Numbered from the stretch's first letter, positions 18,291-27,210 are shown. The stretch: 64,000 nt of DNA from Hymenobacter caeli (GCF_013294115.1 NZ_JABSNP010000003.1:124001-188000), one strand, 5' to 3'. Notes: generated from the sequence alone by a model not told the origin. Program-made: numbers and translations.

Positions 18291-19508
18291 GTGCGCCGTT
18301 CGTTTGCTTTCAAAATTACACTGCTGGCGCTGGCCTGGCTCGTGGCGGCCATTGCCTGCGAGCGGGTGCCGGCGGGCACCTGGTGGCCGGCCGTGTTCGG
18401 GGCCCTCACGGTGCCCGGGGCGCTGGCCCTCACGGCCCTGCTGGCGCTGTACTGGCTGCGCCGCCGCTGGCGCGTGGCCCTGCTGCCGGCCCTGGCCCTG
18501 GCCCTGTGCTGGCCCCACGTGCAGCGCGGCCTGGCCCTGCACTTTGGAGTGGTGGACGAGGAATTTTTTTTGGACAAAGGATTAGGGAGGAGAGACGAGG
18601 GGGTGACGGAGAAAAAAGTCTCTTCCCTTCCGCCCGTCCCCCCTCACCCCTCCTCCTTCGTCCCTAATCCCCAAAGGGTGCGGCTGCTCTCGGCCAACGT
18701 GCGCATCTTCAACGTGTACGCCCAGCTGCGCGACCCCGACTTTGCGTCCTCCAAGGCCTTCATCCGCTGGTTGGCCGCGAGCCCGGCCGACGTGCTCTGC
18801 CTCCAGGAGTTTTACAACGAGCCCGGCGGCTCGCACGAGAACGGGCCGGTGTTCCGCAGCGCCGAGCGGCTGGGGGCGGGCAGTGGCCGGCACGGGTTCG
18901 TGTCCACGAGCCTCACCAACAGCGTTGGGGCGGAGTTCGGGTTGGCCATTTTTTCCCGCTTTCCCATCGTGCGGCGCGGCGTTATTCCGTTCGGCAAGCT
19001 CACCCAAAACCACGCCATGTGGGCCGACCTGGCCCGCCCCGCTGCCCCCGGCCGCGCCCGGCCCGACACCATCCGCGTCTTCAACCTGCACCTGCAAAGC
19101 ATGAGCCTGGCCGAGGGCGACATCGTGGCCGCCTCCACCACCGAGGCCGGGCTGCGCGACAAGGCCCCCGGCCTGCTGCGCCGCTTCCGCAACGGGGCCG
19201 TGGCCCGCGCCTGGCAAACCGACACCGTGCTGGCCCGCGTGCGCCGCTCGCCCTACCCCGTGCTGCTGGCCGGCGACTTCAACGACCTGCCCTACTCGTA
19301 CCCCTACGACCAGCTGGCCGGCACCCTGCAAAACGCCTGGGCCACCGTGGGCCTCGGCCTGGGGGCCACCTACCACGGCCGCCTGCCCGGCCTGCGCATC
19401 GACCAGCAGTTTGCCTCCGCGCAGTGGCGGGTGCTGGGCTGCCGCGTGCACCGCGAGATTTTGTGGTCCGACCATTTTCCGGTGGAAGCAGTATATCAGC
19501 TGCGGTAG
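18291..19508 (+). CDS. Membrane-anchored endonuclease/exonuclease/phosphatase family protein
   Basis: The protein is 405 residues from GTG 18291, chosen because a perfect promoter box lies just upstream and the sequence then begins VRRSFAFKITLLALAW. Two to three hydrophobic segments cover about residues 5-95. The EEP fold follows: LSANVRIFN, then CLQEFYN (metal Glu), FNLHLQSMS, LAGDFNDLPYSYPY and SDHFPVEAVY (catalytic Asp, Asn and His). A phosphodiesterase acting outside the inner membrane is likely; the substrate is unknown. Between the membrane part and the EEP domain is a roughly 33-residue Pro/Ser/charged segment encoded by an inverted repeat (18576-18673), an apparent in-frame insertion. 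An 8-T run at 18564-18571 lies just before it. Confidence 0.82.
   Translation: MRRSFAFKITLLALAWLVAAIACERVPAGTWWPAVFGALTVPGALALTALLALYWLRRRWRVALLPALALALCWPHVQRGLALHFGVVDEEFFLDKGLGRRDEGVTEKKVSSLPPVPPHPSSFVPNPQRVRLLSANVRIFNVYAQLRDPDFASSKAFIRWLAASPADVLCLQEFYNEPGGSHENGPVFRSAERLGAGSGRHGFVSTSLTNSVGAEFGLAIFSRFPIVRRGVIPFGKLTQNHAMWADLARPAAPGRARPDTIRVFNLHLQSMSLAEGDIVAASTTEAGLRDKAPGLLRRFRNGAVARAWQTDTVLARVRRSPYPVLLAGDFNDLPYSYPYDQLAGTLQNAWATVGLGLGATYHGRLPGLRIDQQFASAQWRVLGCRVHREILWSDHFPVEAVYQLR
18576..18673 (+). repeat. In-frame inverted-repeat insertion inside the EEP gene
   Basis: GGATTAGGGA at 18579-18588 and its exact complement at 18661-18670 bound a purine-rich then pyrimidine-rich segment whose halves partly complement each other. 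It stays in frame and encodes a low-complexity linker. This looks like a hairpin element read through by the gene rather than ancestral coding sequence. Confidence 0.6.
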
Positions 19509-19516
19509 GCGCGGCC

Positions 19517-19594
19517 CCCGGCCCCTCCCCGGTGGGGAGGGGTGCGAGTGCCTGAATCGTTGAACGCACCCCTCCCCACCGGGGAGGGGCCGGG
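19517..19594. repeat. Perfect 30-bp inverted repeat between EEP gene and cysS
   Basis: The arms 19517-19546 and 19565-19594 are exact complements with an 18-nt loop. Each arm is itself nearly palindromic around a CCGGTGG core. It starts 8 nt after the EEP stop and could act as a terminator or processing site, although no T-run follows. Confidence 0.8.
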
Positions 19595-19625
19595 AGTGGG
19601 GTCAAGTGGTACCGCTCAAATTGCC

Positions 19626-19633
19626 GAACTTTG
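19626..19633 (+). promoter_or_regulatory. GAACTTTG promoter box of cysS
   Basis: GAACTTTGCG lies 70 nt before the ATG at 19704 and shares the ACTTTG core found upstream of several genes in this window. Confidence 0.35.
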
Positions 19634-19703
19634 CGCCGCCCACCGCCCGAACGAAACGATACGCCCCGGGCCCGGTTGCCCGCTTTCTGATTTCCTGATT
19701 TTC

Positions 19704-21263
19704 ATGTCGCTGACGCTTTATAATACCCTCACCCGCGCCAAAGCGCCTTTCGCACCCGTTCAGCCGCCCGTAGTGGGCGTGTATTTGTGCGGGCCCACCG
19801 TGTACAGCGAGGCCCATTTGGGCAACGCCCGGGGCCCCGTGGTGTTCGACGTGCTCACGCGCTACCTGCGCCACCTGGGCCACACCGTGCGCTACGTGCG
19901 CAACATCACCGACGTGGGGCACCTCGAAAGCGACGCCGACACGGGCGAGGACAAGCTCGAAAAAGCTGCCCGCGCCCAGCGGCTCGAGCCCATGCAGGTG
20001 GCCCAGCACTACGCCAACCGCTACCGCGCCCACATGGCCCAGCTCGGCTGCCTGCCCCCCGACATCGAGCCCCAGGCCAGCGGCCACATCACCGAGCAAA
20101 TCGGGATGGTGGAGGAAATCATTGCCAACGGCCTGGCCTACGAGGTGAACGGCTCGGTGTACTTCGACGTGCCCAAATACGACGCGCAGCACGACAAAGC
20201 CGGGCGCTACGGCAAGCTCTCGAACCGCAGCGTCGAGGACCAGCTCGCCGGCACCCGCGACACGCTGGCCGGCCAGGACGAGAAGCGCAGCCCGCTCGAT
20301 TTTGCCCTTTGGAAGAAGGCCTCGCCCGAGCACATCATGCGCTGGCCCTCGCCCTGGGGCGCCGGCTTCCCCGGCTGGCACCTCGAGTGCTCGGCCATGA
20401 GCCGCAAGTACTTAGGGGCCGAATTCGACATCCACGGCGGCGGCCTGGACCTGATGTTTCCGCACCACGAGTGCGAGATTGCCCAAAGCCAGGGCAGCCA
20501 CAGCCACACCGACGAGGCCCGCGTGTGGATGCACAACAACATGATAACGGTGGGCGGGGCCAAGATGAGCAAGTCGACGGGCAACTTCATCACCCTCACC
20601 AACTTGTTTGCCGGGCCCACCGGGGGCCTCAGCCAGGCCTACTCGCCGATGGTGGTGCGCTTCTTCCTGCTGCAAGCCCACTACCGCTCGCCGGTGGACG
20701 TGAGCGACGACGCCCTGCAAGCCGCCCGCAAAGGCTACCGCAAACTCATGAACGGCCTGCGCCTGCTGGATAAATTGGCAGTGAGCAATGAACACTTGGC
20801 AAACGGGGCGGCACCCCAAGCACCGGGCACCAGCAACCAAGCACCAAGCACCGGGCACCAGGCACCAAAAGAAGATGCCGAGCTAACCAAGCTCACCACC
20901 GACCTGTGGGTGGGCCTGGACGACGACCTGAACACGGCCCGCAGCGTCGCGGCGCTGTTCAACTTGCTGCGCAAATTCAACGCGCTGGCCACCACGCCCG
21001 CCGCCCTGGCTGCCGTATCGGCCGCCGCATTGGCGGCCGCCGCGGCGGCCTACCGGGCCCTGGTGACCGGCGTGCTGGGCCTGCGCGACGAGCCCCGCGC
21101 CAACGCGGAGGAGCTGCTAGCCCTCACCCTGGGCTTTTATTCCGAAGCCAAGGCCGACAAAGCCTACGACAAGGTGGACGTTATCCGGGCCGCTCTCAAG
21201 GGCCAGGGCATCGTCATCAAAGACACCAAGGCCGGCGTGGAGTGGGCTTACAGCGAAGATTAA
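19704..21263 (+). CDS. cysS: Cysteinyl-tRNA synthetase
   Basis: A 519-residue cytoplasmic class I aminoacyl-tRNA synthetase that charges tRNA-Cys. The ATG at 19704 ([10 protein letters not shown]) is chosen; the open frame upstream only crosses a hairpin repeat. The zinc Cys is at about 29 in [17 protein letters not shown], which also holds the HIGH-like HLGN. KMSKS is at about 287-291, and HLECSAM and HHECE supply the other zinc ligands. A low-complexity insertion at about residues 368-390 ([19 protein letters not shown]), encoded by GCACC-type repeats, sits in the C-terminal helical part and is absent from typical CysS. The enzyme call is certain. Confidence 0.97.
   Translation: MSLTLYNTLTRAKAPFAPVQPPVVGVYLCGPTVYSEAHLGNARGPVVFDVLTRYLRHLGHTVRYVRNITDVGHLESDADTGEDKLEKAARAQRLEPMQVAQHYANRYRAHMAQLGCLPPDIEPQASGHITEQIGMVEEIIANGLAYEVNGSVYFDVPKYDAQHDKAGRYGKLSNRSVEDQLAGTRDTLAGQDEKRSPLDFALWKKASPEHIMRWPSPWGAGFPGWHLECSAMSRKYLGAEFDIHGGGLDLMFPHHECEIAQSQGSHSHTDEARVWMHNNMITVGGAKMSKSTGNFITLTNLFAGPTGGLSQAYSPMVVRFFLLQAHYRSPVDVSDDALQAARKGYRKLMNGLRLLDKLAVSNEHLANGAAPQAPGTSNQAPSTGHQAPKEDAELTKLTTDLWVGLDDDLNTARSVAALFNLLRKFNALATTPAALAAVSAAALAAAAAAYRALVTGVLGLRDEPRANAEELLALTLGFYSEAKADKAYDKVDVIRAALKGQGIVIKDTKAGVEWAYSED
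20811..20867 (+). repeat. In-frame GCACC-type low-complexity repeat within cysS
   Basis: Imperfect copies of short GCACCAA/GCACCGG units run through 20811-20867 and are translated as a Pro/Ala/Gln/Ser/Thr stretch. Composition differs sharply from flanking cysS sequence. Confidence 0.7.
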
Positions 21264-21267
21264 GTGG

Positions 21268-21360
21268 TTAGTTATCAGCTTGTAGCCTTTAGCTGCTAGC
21301 CAAGAATTTATAGCCCCTACTACCCAGAGCTAACGGCTAACAGCTGGCAGCTAATAGCTA
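21268..21360. repeat. Imperfect inverted repeat of TTAGC-type units
   Basis: The arms 21268-21300 and 21329-21360 are imperfect complements made of TTAGCTG/AGCTAA-like units. A single related arm occurs at 38010-38046. The element fills most of the gap between cysS and the next gene. Confidence 0.65.
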
Positions 21361-21365
21361 AAAAC

Positions 21366-22388
21366 ATGAACCTTCGCCTTCCCCTGGCCGCCCTGGCGGG
21401 CCTCCTGCTGCTCACCGCCTGCCCCAGCAAAACCCCCGACGCCGGCACCGCCGAGGCCCCTGAGGCCCCGCTGGCCAAGGCCCCGGCCTTCAACGCCGAC
21501 TCGGCCTACGCCTTCACGGCCCGGCAGGTGGCGTTCGGGCCCCGGGTGCCCAACTCGAAGGCCCACACGGCCTGCGGCAACTGGCTGGTGGCCAAGCTAA
21601 AAAGCTATAAGCTGAAGGTGCTGGAGCAGCCGTTTGACGCCATGACGTTCGACGGCACCAACATCCACGGCCGCAACATCGTTGCCCAGTTCCAGCCCCA
21701 GGCGGCCCGCCGGGTGGCTATCTTCGGGCACTGGGACACCCGCCCGTTTGCCGACAACGACCAGGCGAAGAAAAACGCGCCCATGGACGGGGCCTCCGAC
21801 GGGGCCAGCGCCGTGGCCACGGCCCTTGAAATGGCCCGCGTGCTCAGCCAGCAGCCCGACAGCCTGGCCCCCGCCGTGGGCGTGGACTTCATCTTCTTCG
21901 ACGCCGAGGACTGGGGCCACGACGACACCACCCAGGCCGACGTGAAAGACCAGCTGAACGAGGGCGGCGGCAGCTCGTCGTGGTGCCTGGGCTCGCAGTA
22001 CTGGGCCGCCCACCTGCTGCCCGCCGGCTACAAGGCCGAATACGGCGTGCTGCTCGACATGGTGGGGGCCAAGGGCGGCAGCTTCACCCGCGAGGAAACC
22101 TCGCGCACCAACGCCCGGGGCCCCCTGGATAAAATCTGGAACACCGCCGCCCGCATCGGCTACTCCGACTATTTTCGCTTCCAGGACACGGGCGGCATCC
22201 TCGACGACCACGTGTACACCAACAAGGCCGGCATCCCCACGCTCGACATCTACGACCACCCACGCGGGGCCGGCCCGGAGTACTTCCCCGCTTACCACCA
22301 TGCCACCACCGACAACATGGCCATCATTGACCGCAAAACGATGAAAGCCGTGGGCCAGACGCTGCTGCAAACCCTGTACGTGGATTGA
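21366..22388 (+). CDS. M28-family lipoprotein, probable glutaminyl-peptide cyclotransferase
   Basis: A 340-residue zinc-dependent protein with a lipobox LTAC (Cys19), so it is probably tethered in the periplasm or on the outer membrane. Metal and active-site segments are GHWDTRPFAD (H122), DGASDGAS (D145 region), FFDAEDWGHDD (E181/D182) and YHHATTDN near the C-terminus. The WCLGSQYWA and DTGGILDDH context resembles animal-type (type II) glutaminyl cyclases, which form N-terminal pyroglutamate on exported proteins, rather than M28 aminopeptidases. In Bacteroidota many exported proteins begin with Gln after signal cleavage, as several here do. Family sure; cyclase rather than peptidase is likely. 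Confidence 0.85.
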   Translation: MNLRLPLAALAGLLLLTACPSKTPDAGTAEAPEAPLAKAPAFNADSAYAFTARQVAFGPRVPNSKAHTACGNWLVAKLKSYKLKVLEQPFDAMTFDGTNIHGRNIVAQFQPQAARRVAIFGHWDTRPFADNDQAKKNAPMDGASDGASAVATALEMARVLSQQPDSLAPAVGVDFIFFDAEDWGHDDTTQADVKDQLNEGGGSSSWCLGSQYWAAHLLPAGYKAEYGVLLDMVGAKGGSFTREETSRTNARGPLDKIWNTAARIGYSDYFRFQDTGGILDDHVYTNKAGIPTLDIYDHPRGAGPEYFPAYHHATTDNMAIIDRKTMKAVGQTLLQTLYVD

Positions 22389-22422
22389 GGCCGGGGCCCC
22401 ATCTCCCACCAGAAGGTTCGGC

Positions 22423-23394
22423 CTATTCTGCGATGCAGCGTTGCAGCCACGCGGCGCAGTCGGGGGCATCGACGATGCTCCAGGAGTGGGGCATCCGCCG
22501 CTTGCCTGCGTAGCCCTTGCCCGTCGTTTCAATGTACTGGGCCCGGGTGTTGCCCTGGCGCTGGAGGCCGGCAACGAGGGCCGTGGCCCCGTAGGCGTTC
22601 AAGTCCAGCGGTTGCAGCGCCGGGCACGACTGCTGCCAGAAGGCCAGGTCGGGCTCGCAGTACAAGCGTACCGGCAAAGCCTTGAGCCACTGGGCTTCAC
22701 CGCCGCCCGGGTCGCTGCGCAAAAAAGCGGAACGGCTGCGGTAGGCCTCTGGGAATTGCTCCGGCGACCCTCCCAGCTCGTGGGTTAATTCGCTCAGGAT
22801 GCGCTGGTCGCCGGCGCGGAAGGCGGTGCAGTCCTGGTGCTCCAGGTGGTACTGCGCCCGGTGCCAGTGCTCGGCCAAGTCCAGCGGCGGATCGACGCCC
22901 AGCACGGCCCGCACGCGCCAGGGCCGTTGGATGCTGTCCCGCACCAGCTTTTCCGCGTAGGCAAAAGCGAGCTGGCCGCCGGCCGAAAACCCCCCGACCA
23001 CCACCCGGCGGGCCAGGGCCGGGCGCTGCCGCACTACCTGCCCAATCGCCGCATCCAGGAAGCGCGTGCCGGAGGCGTCCAAGCTGATGCGGTCGTTCAG
23101 CCCAATCAGCAACACAACAAACCCCCGCCCGGCCGCCTGCTGCGCCAGACTCGTGGCGCTCAGTACGTCCCGGGCCGGCTCGCCCCGGCCCGGCAGCAGC
23201 ACCAGCAGCCCCCGGGCCGGGGCGGTGGCCGCGTCGATTTGGTAGAATGTGCGTTTGCCAGGAAAGTCCTCGACCGCTGTTGCGGTAGTGGATTTTTCAA
23301 GACGCAGAACGTGCTTGTGCACCGGCTGGGCGCGGGCAACGGGGGCCCACAGCAGCCAGATTATAGCGGAAACGAAGGCGAGCCGAACCGGCAT
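22423..23394 (-). CDS. Exported alpha/beta hydrolase
   Basis: A 323-residue protein with a signal peptide (1-22, ending ARA before Gln). The core has the oxyanion strand LLVLLPGRGEPARD at about 63-76 and a nucleophile elbow GFSAGG with Ser137. A C-terminal His is probably HSWSIVD near 305, where the sequence KRRMPHSW is seen. The substrate is unknown; it resembles dienelactone-hydrolase/esterase-type proteins. It is convergent with the preceding M28 gene (34 nt gap). A 14-bp palindrome at 23430-23443 lies upstream and could be an operator. Catalytic Ser is clear; the rest of the triad is inferred. Confidence 0.75.
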   Translation of the reverse strand: MPVRLAFVSAIIWLLWAPVARAQPVHKHVLRLEKSTTATAVEDFPGKRTFYQIDAATAPARGLLVLLPGRGEPARDVLSATSLAQQAAGRGFVVLLIGLNDRISLDASGTRFLDAAIGQVVRQRPALARRVVVGGFSAGGQLAFAYAEKLVRDSIQRPWRVRAVLGVDPPLDLAEHWHRAQYHLEHQDCTAFRAGDQRILSELTHELGGSPEQFPEAYRSRSAFLRSDPGGGEAQWLKALPVRLYCEPDLAFWQQSCPALQPLDLNAYGATALVAGLQRQGNTRAQYIETTGKGYAGKRRMPHSWSIVDAPDCAAWLQRCIAE

Positions 23395-23429
23395 GGGGCG
23401 TATTTTGGGGAGGAAGTAATCTTTAGCTA

Positions 23430-23443
23430 TTGTTTTAAAACAA
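23430..23443. promoter_or_regulatory. 14-bp perfect palindrome TTGTTTTAAAACAA
   Basis: A perfect AT-rich palindrome 36 nt upstream of the hydrolase start at 23394, in the 63-nt gap behind the LD-carboxypeptidase gene. It could be an operator; no cognate regulator is encoded nearby. Confidence 0.35.
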
Positions 23444-23457
23444 CTTATGGAAACGAA

Positions 23458-24360
23458 TTACTTCAGCCAGGAGCCGCCGGCGTCCACCGTCAGCCGCGCC
23501 GTCCGGCCCACTACCAGGGCCCGGTTGTCGGCCTCGTGGCCCACGGGGAAGCCGTAGCCCACCGGGAAACTATAGAGCCGGGCGTAAGAATCGATGATTT
23601 CCTCGGCCGACTGGCCGAAGGGCACGGCGTTGTCGCGCAGCTGCGAGAAGTGGCCCACCACCAGCCCGGCCAGGCCCGCGAGCTGCCCGCTGCGGTGCAG
23701 GTGCAGCAGCATCCGGTCGAGGTGGTAGCGGTACTCGTCGAGGTCTTCAATGAACAGGATGCGGCCCGCAAAGCTGGCCTGCGAGCCCGTGCCGGTGAGC
23801 GTGTGCAGCAAACTCAGGTTGCCGCCCACCAGCTCGCCGGTGGCCGTGCCGGGGCGGTTGAGCGGGTGGGGTGGGGCGGCCAGGCCCGCGTCGGCCTCGC
23901 CGAACAAAGCGCGGCGCAGGCTTTCGAGGGCCGCCTCGCCGCCGGGCTGCCGGAACAGCACCGGTACTGGCGCGTGCAGGCTGGCGAAGCCCCGGCGCAG
24001 CAAGTGGCAGTGCAGCACGGTGATGTCGGAGAAGCCCACCACCCACTTGGGGTGCCGGGCAAAGGCCGTAAAGGCGAGCCCGTCCACGATGCGGGCGGTG
24101 CCGTAGCCGCCCCGGGCGCAGAAAATGGCCCGGCTGCTGGGGTCGTCGAGCTGGCGCTGGAAGTCGCGGCGGCGCAGCGCGTCGTCGCCGGCAAACTGGT
24201 GGTGGGCGGGGCCGATGCTCTCGCCGAGCGTGACTTCCAGGCCCCAGCTGGTCAGCACGTCCAGGGCGGGGGCGAGGTCGGCGGCCGGCACGTGGCGGGC
24301 GGGGGCCACCAGGGCCACGCGCTGGCCCGCTTGCAGCGGCGGCGGAAAAATAATGGGCAT
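23458..24360 (-). CDS. LD-carboxypeptidase (peptidase family S66)
   Basis: A 300-residue protein from the ATG at 24360 (MPIIFPPPLQAGQRVALVAP); an in-frame start two codons earlier is also possible. S66 enzymes trim the terminal D-Ala from murein tetrapeptides during peptidoglycan recycling. The triad is at family positions: Ser111 in VGFSDITVLH, Glu204 in LFIEDLDEYRYHLDR and His274 in PVGHEADNR. RGGYGTAR at 83-90 is the family glycine motif. There is no signal peptide, in keeping with a cytoplasmic role. It is divergent from the T9SS esterase gene. Confidence 0.92.
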   Translation of the reverse strand: MPIIFPPPLQAGQRVALVAPARHVPAADLAPALDVLTSWGLEVTLGESIGPAHHQFAGDDALRRRDFQRQLDDPSSRAIFCARGGYGTARIVDGLAFTAFARHPKWVVGFSDITVLHCHLLRRGFASLHAPVPVLFRQPGGEAALESLRRALFGEADAGLAAPPHPLNRPGTATGELVGGNLSLLHTLTGTGSQASFAGRILFIEDLDEYRYHLDRMLLHLHRSGQLAGLAGLVVGHFSQLRDNAVPFGQSAEEIIDSYARLYSFPVGYGFPVGHEADNRALVVGRTARLTVDAGGSWLK

Positions 24361-24383
24361 AAGCAAACCTTAAAACGGGCCCG

Positions 24384-24391
24384 CAAGTAAC
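24384..24391 (-). promoter_or_regulatory. Possible promoter box GTTACTTG of LD-carboxypeptidase
   Basis: GTTACTTGCG on the minus strand resembles the TACTTTGCG boxes elsewhere and lies 23 nt before the start at 24360. Confidence 0.25.
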
Positions 24392-24562
24392 AACGGGGCA
24401 ACGGGCCCAAACGAGCAGGCAAATGGGAAGCGGCGCGGCGCTCATCAAAAAATCAGCAGTTTTTCAGCGCGTAGGAGCGAATTTGCGGACGCCGCCGCCG
24501 CTGACCGCCGCCAAGCCTTAAAAGTTAAATTAATCCGTACTTAAAGCGTATTTCTAGCCGCC

Positions 24563-25789
24563 ATGAAAACAACCTTACTCCTGCTGGCGCTGCTTTTGCT
24601 GGCCGCCGCCGGGCCCGCCGCCGCCCAAATCGATACCACCCGGGCCCGCTACTACCAGCCCGTGTTTGCCAACGTGGACGTGACGAGTGGCGTGGCCTAC
24701 GGCTCGGCCACTACCTACACGGGCAGTACCCAGTCGCTGCTGATGGACATCTACCAGCCGCAGGGCGACACGGTGAAGCGGCGGCCGGTCATCATTTTCG
24801 CCCACCAGGGCGGCTTTTACATCGGCAGTAAAACCGACGCCTACATGGTGGCCGTGTGCACCCGGCTGGCCCGGCTGGGCTACGTCACGGCCAGCATCGA
24901 GTACCGGCTGGGCTTCCCGCTCACGGGCTTCCCGGTGCTCACCGACACCGTGGGCCTGGCGCAGGCCGCCATCCGGGGCGGCCAGGACCTGAAAGCGGCC
25001 GTGCGCTTCTTCCGCCGGGACGCGGCCACCGCCAAAACCTACCGCGTCAACCCCGCCTACATCGCCGTGGGCGGCTCGTCGGCCGGGGCCTTCGCGGCCC
25101 TCGAAGTCGGCTACCTGGACAAAGACAGCGAAGTGCCGGCCTACGTGAACATCGCCAGCCTGGGCGGCGTGGAAGGCCAGAGCGGCAGCCCCGGCTACAG
25201 CAGCCTCCCGCTGGCCGTGCTCAACCTGAGCGGGGCCACCCAAAGCCCGAGTTACATCGAGGCCGGCAACGCCCCGCTGTGCAGCGTGCACGGCACGGCC
25301 GACATGACGGTGCCCTACTTCCAGGGCAAAATCGGGGCGGGCCTGCCGCCCAAGTACGTCTATGGCAGCGGCCGCCTCCACCCCCGCGCCGCGGCCCTGG
25401 GCATTACCAACACGCTGCGCACGCTCAAAGGCGCGGGCCACATCCCCTTCGAAAACAACGCCGCCTACGCCGACACCGCCTTCTGGACCATCCGCGACTT
25501 CCTGCGGCCCTTGCTGCGGCAAACCGGCACTGTGCTGGCCGCCCGCGCCGCCACCGCCGGCCCCTTGGCCCAGGCCTACCCCAACCCCGCCCGGGACGCC
25601 GTGCAGCTGGTGATTCCCGCTGCCTGGCACCAGCTCGGCGAAGCCCAGCTGCTGGACATGACCGGCCGCGTAGTCCGCCGCCTCTACCCCCGCCCCGCCG
25701 ACCTGCGCCTGGCCCGCGGGGCCCTCACGGCCGGCGTGTACATGCTGCGCTTCCCGGGGCAGGCCCCGCTGCGCATCGTGTTTGAGTAG
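24563..25789 (+). CDS. Secreted carboxylesterase-like alpha/beta hydrolase with T9SS type-A sorting domain
   Basis: A 408-residue protein. A signal peptide covers 1-21 (ending AAA before Gln). The hydrolase core has VIIFAHQGGFYIGSK (oxyanion region about 76-90), GGSSAGA with Ser173, an acidic D in HGTADMTVPY, and His in GAGHIPF. The last roughly 75 residues (AYPNPARDAVQLVIP, then AGVYMLRF) form a typical T9SS type-A C-terminal signal, so the enzyme is exported to the surface or medium. Probable substrates are esters, perhaps acetylated polysaccharides, but that is a guess. The catalytic core and secretion route are clear. Confidence 0.88.
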   Translation: MKTTLLLLALLLLAAAGPAAAQIDTTRARYYQPVFANVDVTSGVAYGSATTYTGSTQSLLMDIYQPQGDTVKRRPVIIFAHQGGFYIGSKTDAYMVAVCTRLARLGYVTASIEYRLGFPLTGFPVLTDTVGLAQAAIRGGQDLKAAVRFFRRDAATAKTYRVNPAYIAVGGSSAGAFAALEVGYLDKDSEVPAYVNIASLGGVEGQSGSPGYSSLPLAVLNLSGATQSPSYIEAGNAPLCSVHGTADMTVPYFQGKIGAGLPPKYVYGSGRLHPRAAALGITNTLRTLKGAGHIPFENNAAYADTAFWTIRDFLRPLLRQTGTVLAARAATAGPLAQAYPNPARDAVQLVIPAAWHQLGEAQLLDMTGRVVRRLYPRPADLRLARGALTAGVYMLRFPGQAPLRIVFE

Positions 25790-26034
25790 CGTCGGGGTGC
25801 GCTGCGGGCGCGTGGGGCCAAGCGGTGTCGCGACGGGATTTTCAGGGCCCCAAAGCAGTTAATTGCTTTAAGGAAGGCCGGTTAACACAGGGTTGCTTCT
25901 TGGATGTGCCTTGGGAAGTGTACGGTTTTTGGCCCTGCTGGCCGCTGCGCCCGGCGGGGTATTTTTCAAGTTTCGCTTTTTCGGAAGGCGTGTTTTCAAG
26001 CCGCTGCCACATGAGGTTGCCTTTTCCAAGCTAT
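25790..26034. other. Non-coding stretch after the esterase
   Basis: No supported gene. A possible ORF at 25825-26091 runs into the palindromic element that follows and has no recognisable motif, so it is not called. Nothing else is recognised. Confidence 0.5.
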
Positions 26035-26181
26035 GGCGGTGGGCTTAAGCGGGATGGTCCGGCGACTTTTTTTGTCGTCGGGCCACTCTGACGGTGGCCC
26101 GGAGCTGCTGTTTTTGGGTAAGAGTGGCCCGACGCAGCCCTGCGGGCAATTCGCCGGACCACCCCGTTTTAGACCACCGCC
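26035..26181. repeat. 147-bp palindromic MITE-like element
   Basis: The ends 26035-26042 (GGCGGTGG) and 26174-26181 (CCACCGCC) are exact complements, followed inward by GGTCCGGCGA (26056-26065) paired with TCGCCGGACC (26151-26160), and by a 13-bp perfect pair at 26077-26089 and 26121-26133. The whole can fold into one long interrupted stem. No transposase is present. It ends 19 nt before the start codon of the next gene, so it forms that gene's leader or promoter region. Confidence 0.7.
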
Positions 26182-26200
26182 CAAATCATAAGCGCACCCC

Positions 26201-27169
26201 ATGGTAAGCCTGGCCGAACTCGAAGCCGCCGCCCGCATCGTGTACGCTACGATGCCGCCCACGCCCCAGATTCGCTGGCCGCTGCTGAGCGCCCGGGCCG
26301 GCTGCGAGGTGTGGGTGAAGCACGAAAACCACACGCCCACCGGGGCCTTCAAAGTGCGGGGCAGCTTGGTGTACCTGCACGAGCTGCGGGCGCGGCAGCC
26401 CGCCGTACCCGGCGTGATTACGGCCACGCGGGGCAACCACGGGCAGGGCATCGCGCTGGCGGCGGGCCGGCTGGGCCTGCGGGCGGTTGTGGTGGTGCCG
26501 CACGGCAACAGCCCGGAGAAAAATGCTGCGATGCGCGGCTTCGGGGCCGAAGTGCGGGCCTTCGGGCGCGACTTTGACGAAGCCAGGGCCCACGCCGAAG
26601 AAGTGGCCGCGGCGGAAGGGCTGGCCTTCGTGCCGTCGTTCGCGCCCGCGCTGGTGGCCGGCGTCGGCACCTACGCCCTCGAGCTGCTGCGGGCCGTGCC
26701 CGACCTCCACACGGTGTACGTGCCCATCGGCCTGGGGTCGGGCATTTGCGGGGTGGTCGGCGCCCGCGATGCGCTGGGCCTGGCGACCCGCGTCGTGGGC
26801 GTGGTGCACGAAAACTACCCCGCCTACGCGCTGTCGGTGGCGGCGGGCCGGGTGGTGAGCACCGCCCCGCCCCCCGGCCCGCCCACCATCGCCGACGGCC
26901 TGACCGTGCGGGTGCCGGCGGCGGCGGCGCTGGCGGTCATCCGCGCGGGGGCCGAGCGAATCGTGGCGGTAAGCGAGGCCGAGGTCGCCGCCGCCGTGCG
27001 GCACTACTGCTCCGACACCCACAACATGGCCGAAGGAGCCGGGGCCGCCCCCCTCGCCGCCCTGCTGCAAGCGCCGGAGCAAGCCGCCGTGCGCGGCCAG
27101 AAAGTCGCGCTCATCCTCTGCGGGGCCAACATCGACCGCGACGTCTATCAGCAAATTCTGGCCGGGTAA
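26201..27169 (+). CDS. Threonine/serine dehydratase-like PLP enzyme
   Basis: A 322-residue fold-type II PLP enzyme. The cofactor Lys is K51 in TPTGAFKVRGS, and the phosphate-binding Gly loop is in PIGLGSGICGVVGA. ATRGNHGQGIALAA at about 72-85 is the Asn loop of threonine dehydratases. It lacks the C-terminal ACT regulatory domain, so it resembles catabolic or broad-specificity threonine/serine dehydratases (product 2-oxobutyrate plus ammonia). The ATG at 26201 is immediately preceded by a palindromic element. Substrate within the family (Thr, Ser, hydroxyaspartate) cannot be fixed by sequence alone. Confidence 0.85.
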   Translation: MVSLAELEAAARIVYATMPPTPQIRWPLLSARAGCEVWVKHENHTPTGAFKVRGSLVYLHELRARQPAVPGVITATRGNHGQGIALAAGRLGLRAVVVVPHGNSPEKNAAMRGFGAEVRAFGRDFDEARAHAEEVAAAEGLAFVPSFAPALVAGVGTYALELLRAVPDLHTVYVPIGLGSGICGVVGARDALGLATRVVGVVHENYPAYALSVAAGRVVSTAPPPGPPTIADGLTVRVPAAAALAVIRAGAERIVAVSEAEVAAAVRHYCSDTHNMAEGAGAAPLAALLQAPEQAAVRGQKVALILCGANIDRDVYQQILAG

Positions 27170-27210
27170 GCGGCGGCCCCGGAGTTTCCGGGTCAAGCCT
27201 TGGGAATAAT

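Noticed and set aside
25825..26091. 88-codon open frame between esterase and dehydratase
   Set aside because: It runs through the left half of the palindromic element, has no motif, and codon use unlike the flanking genes.
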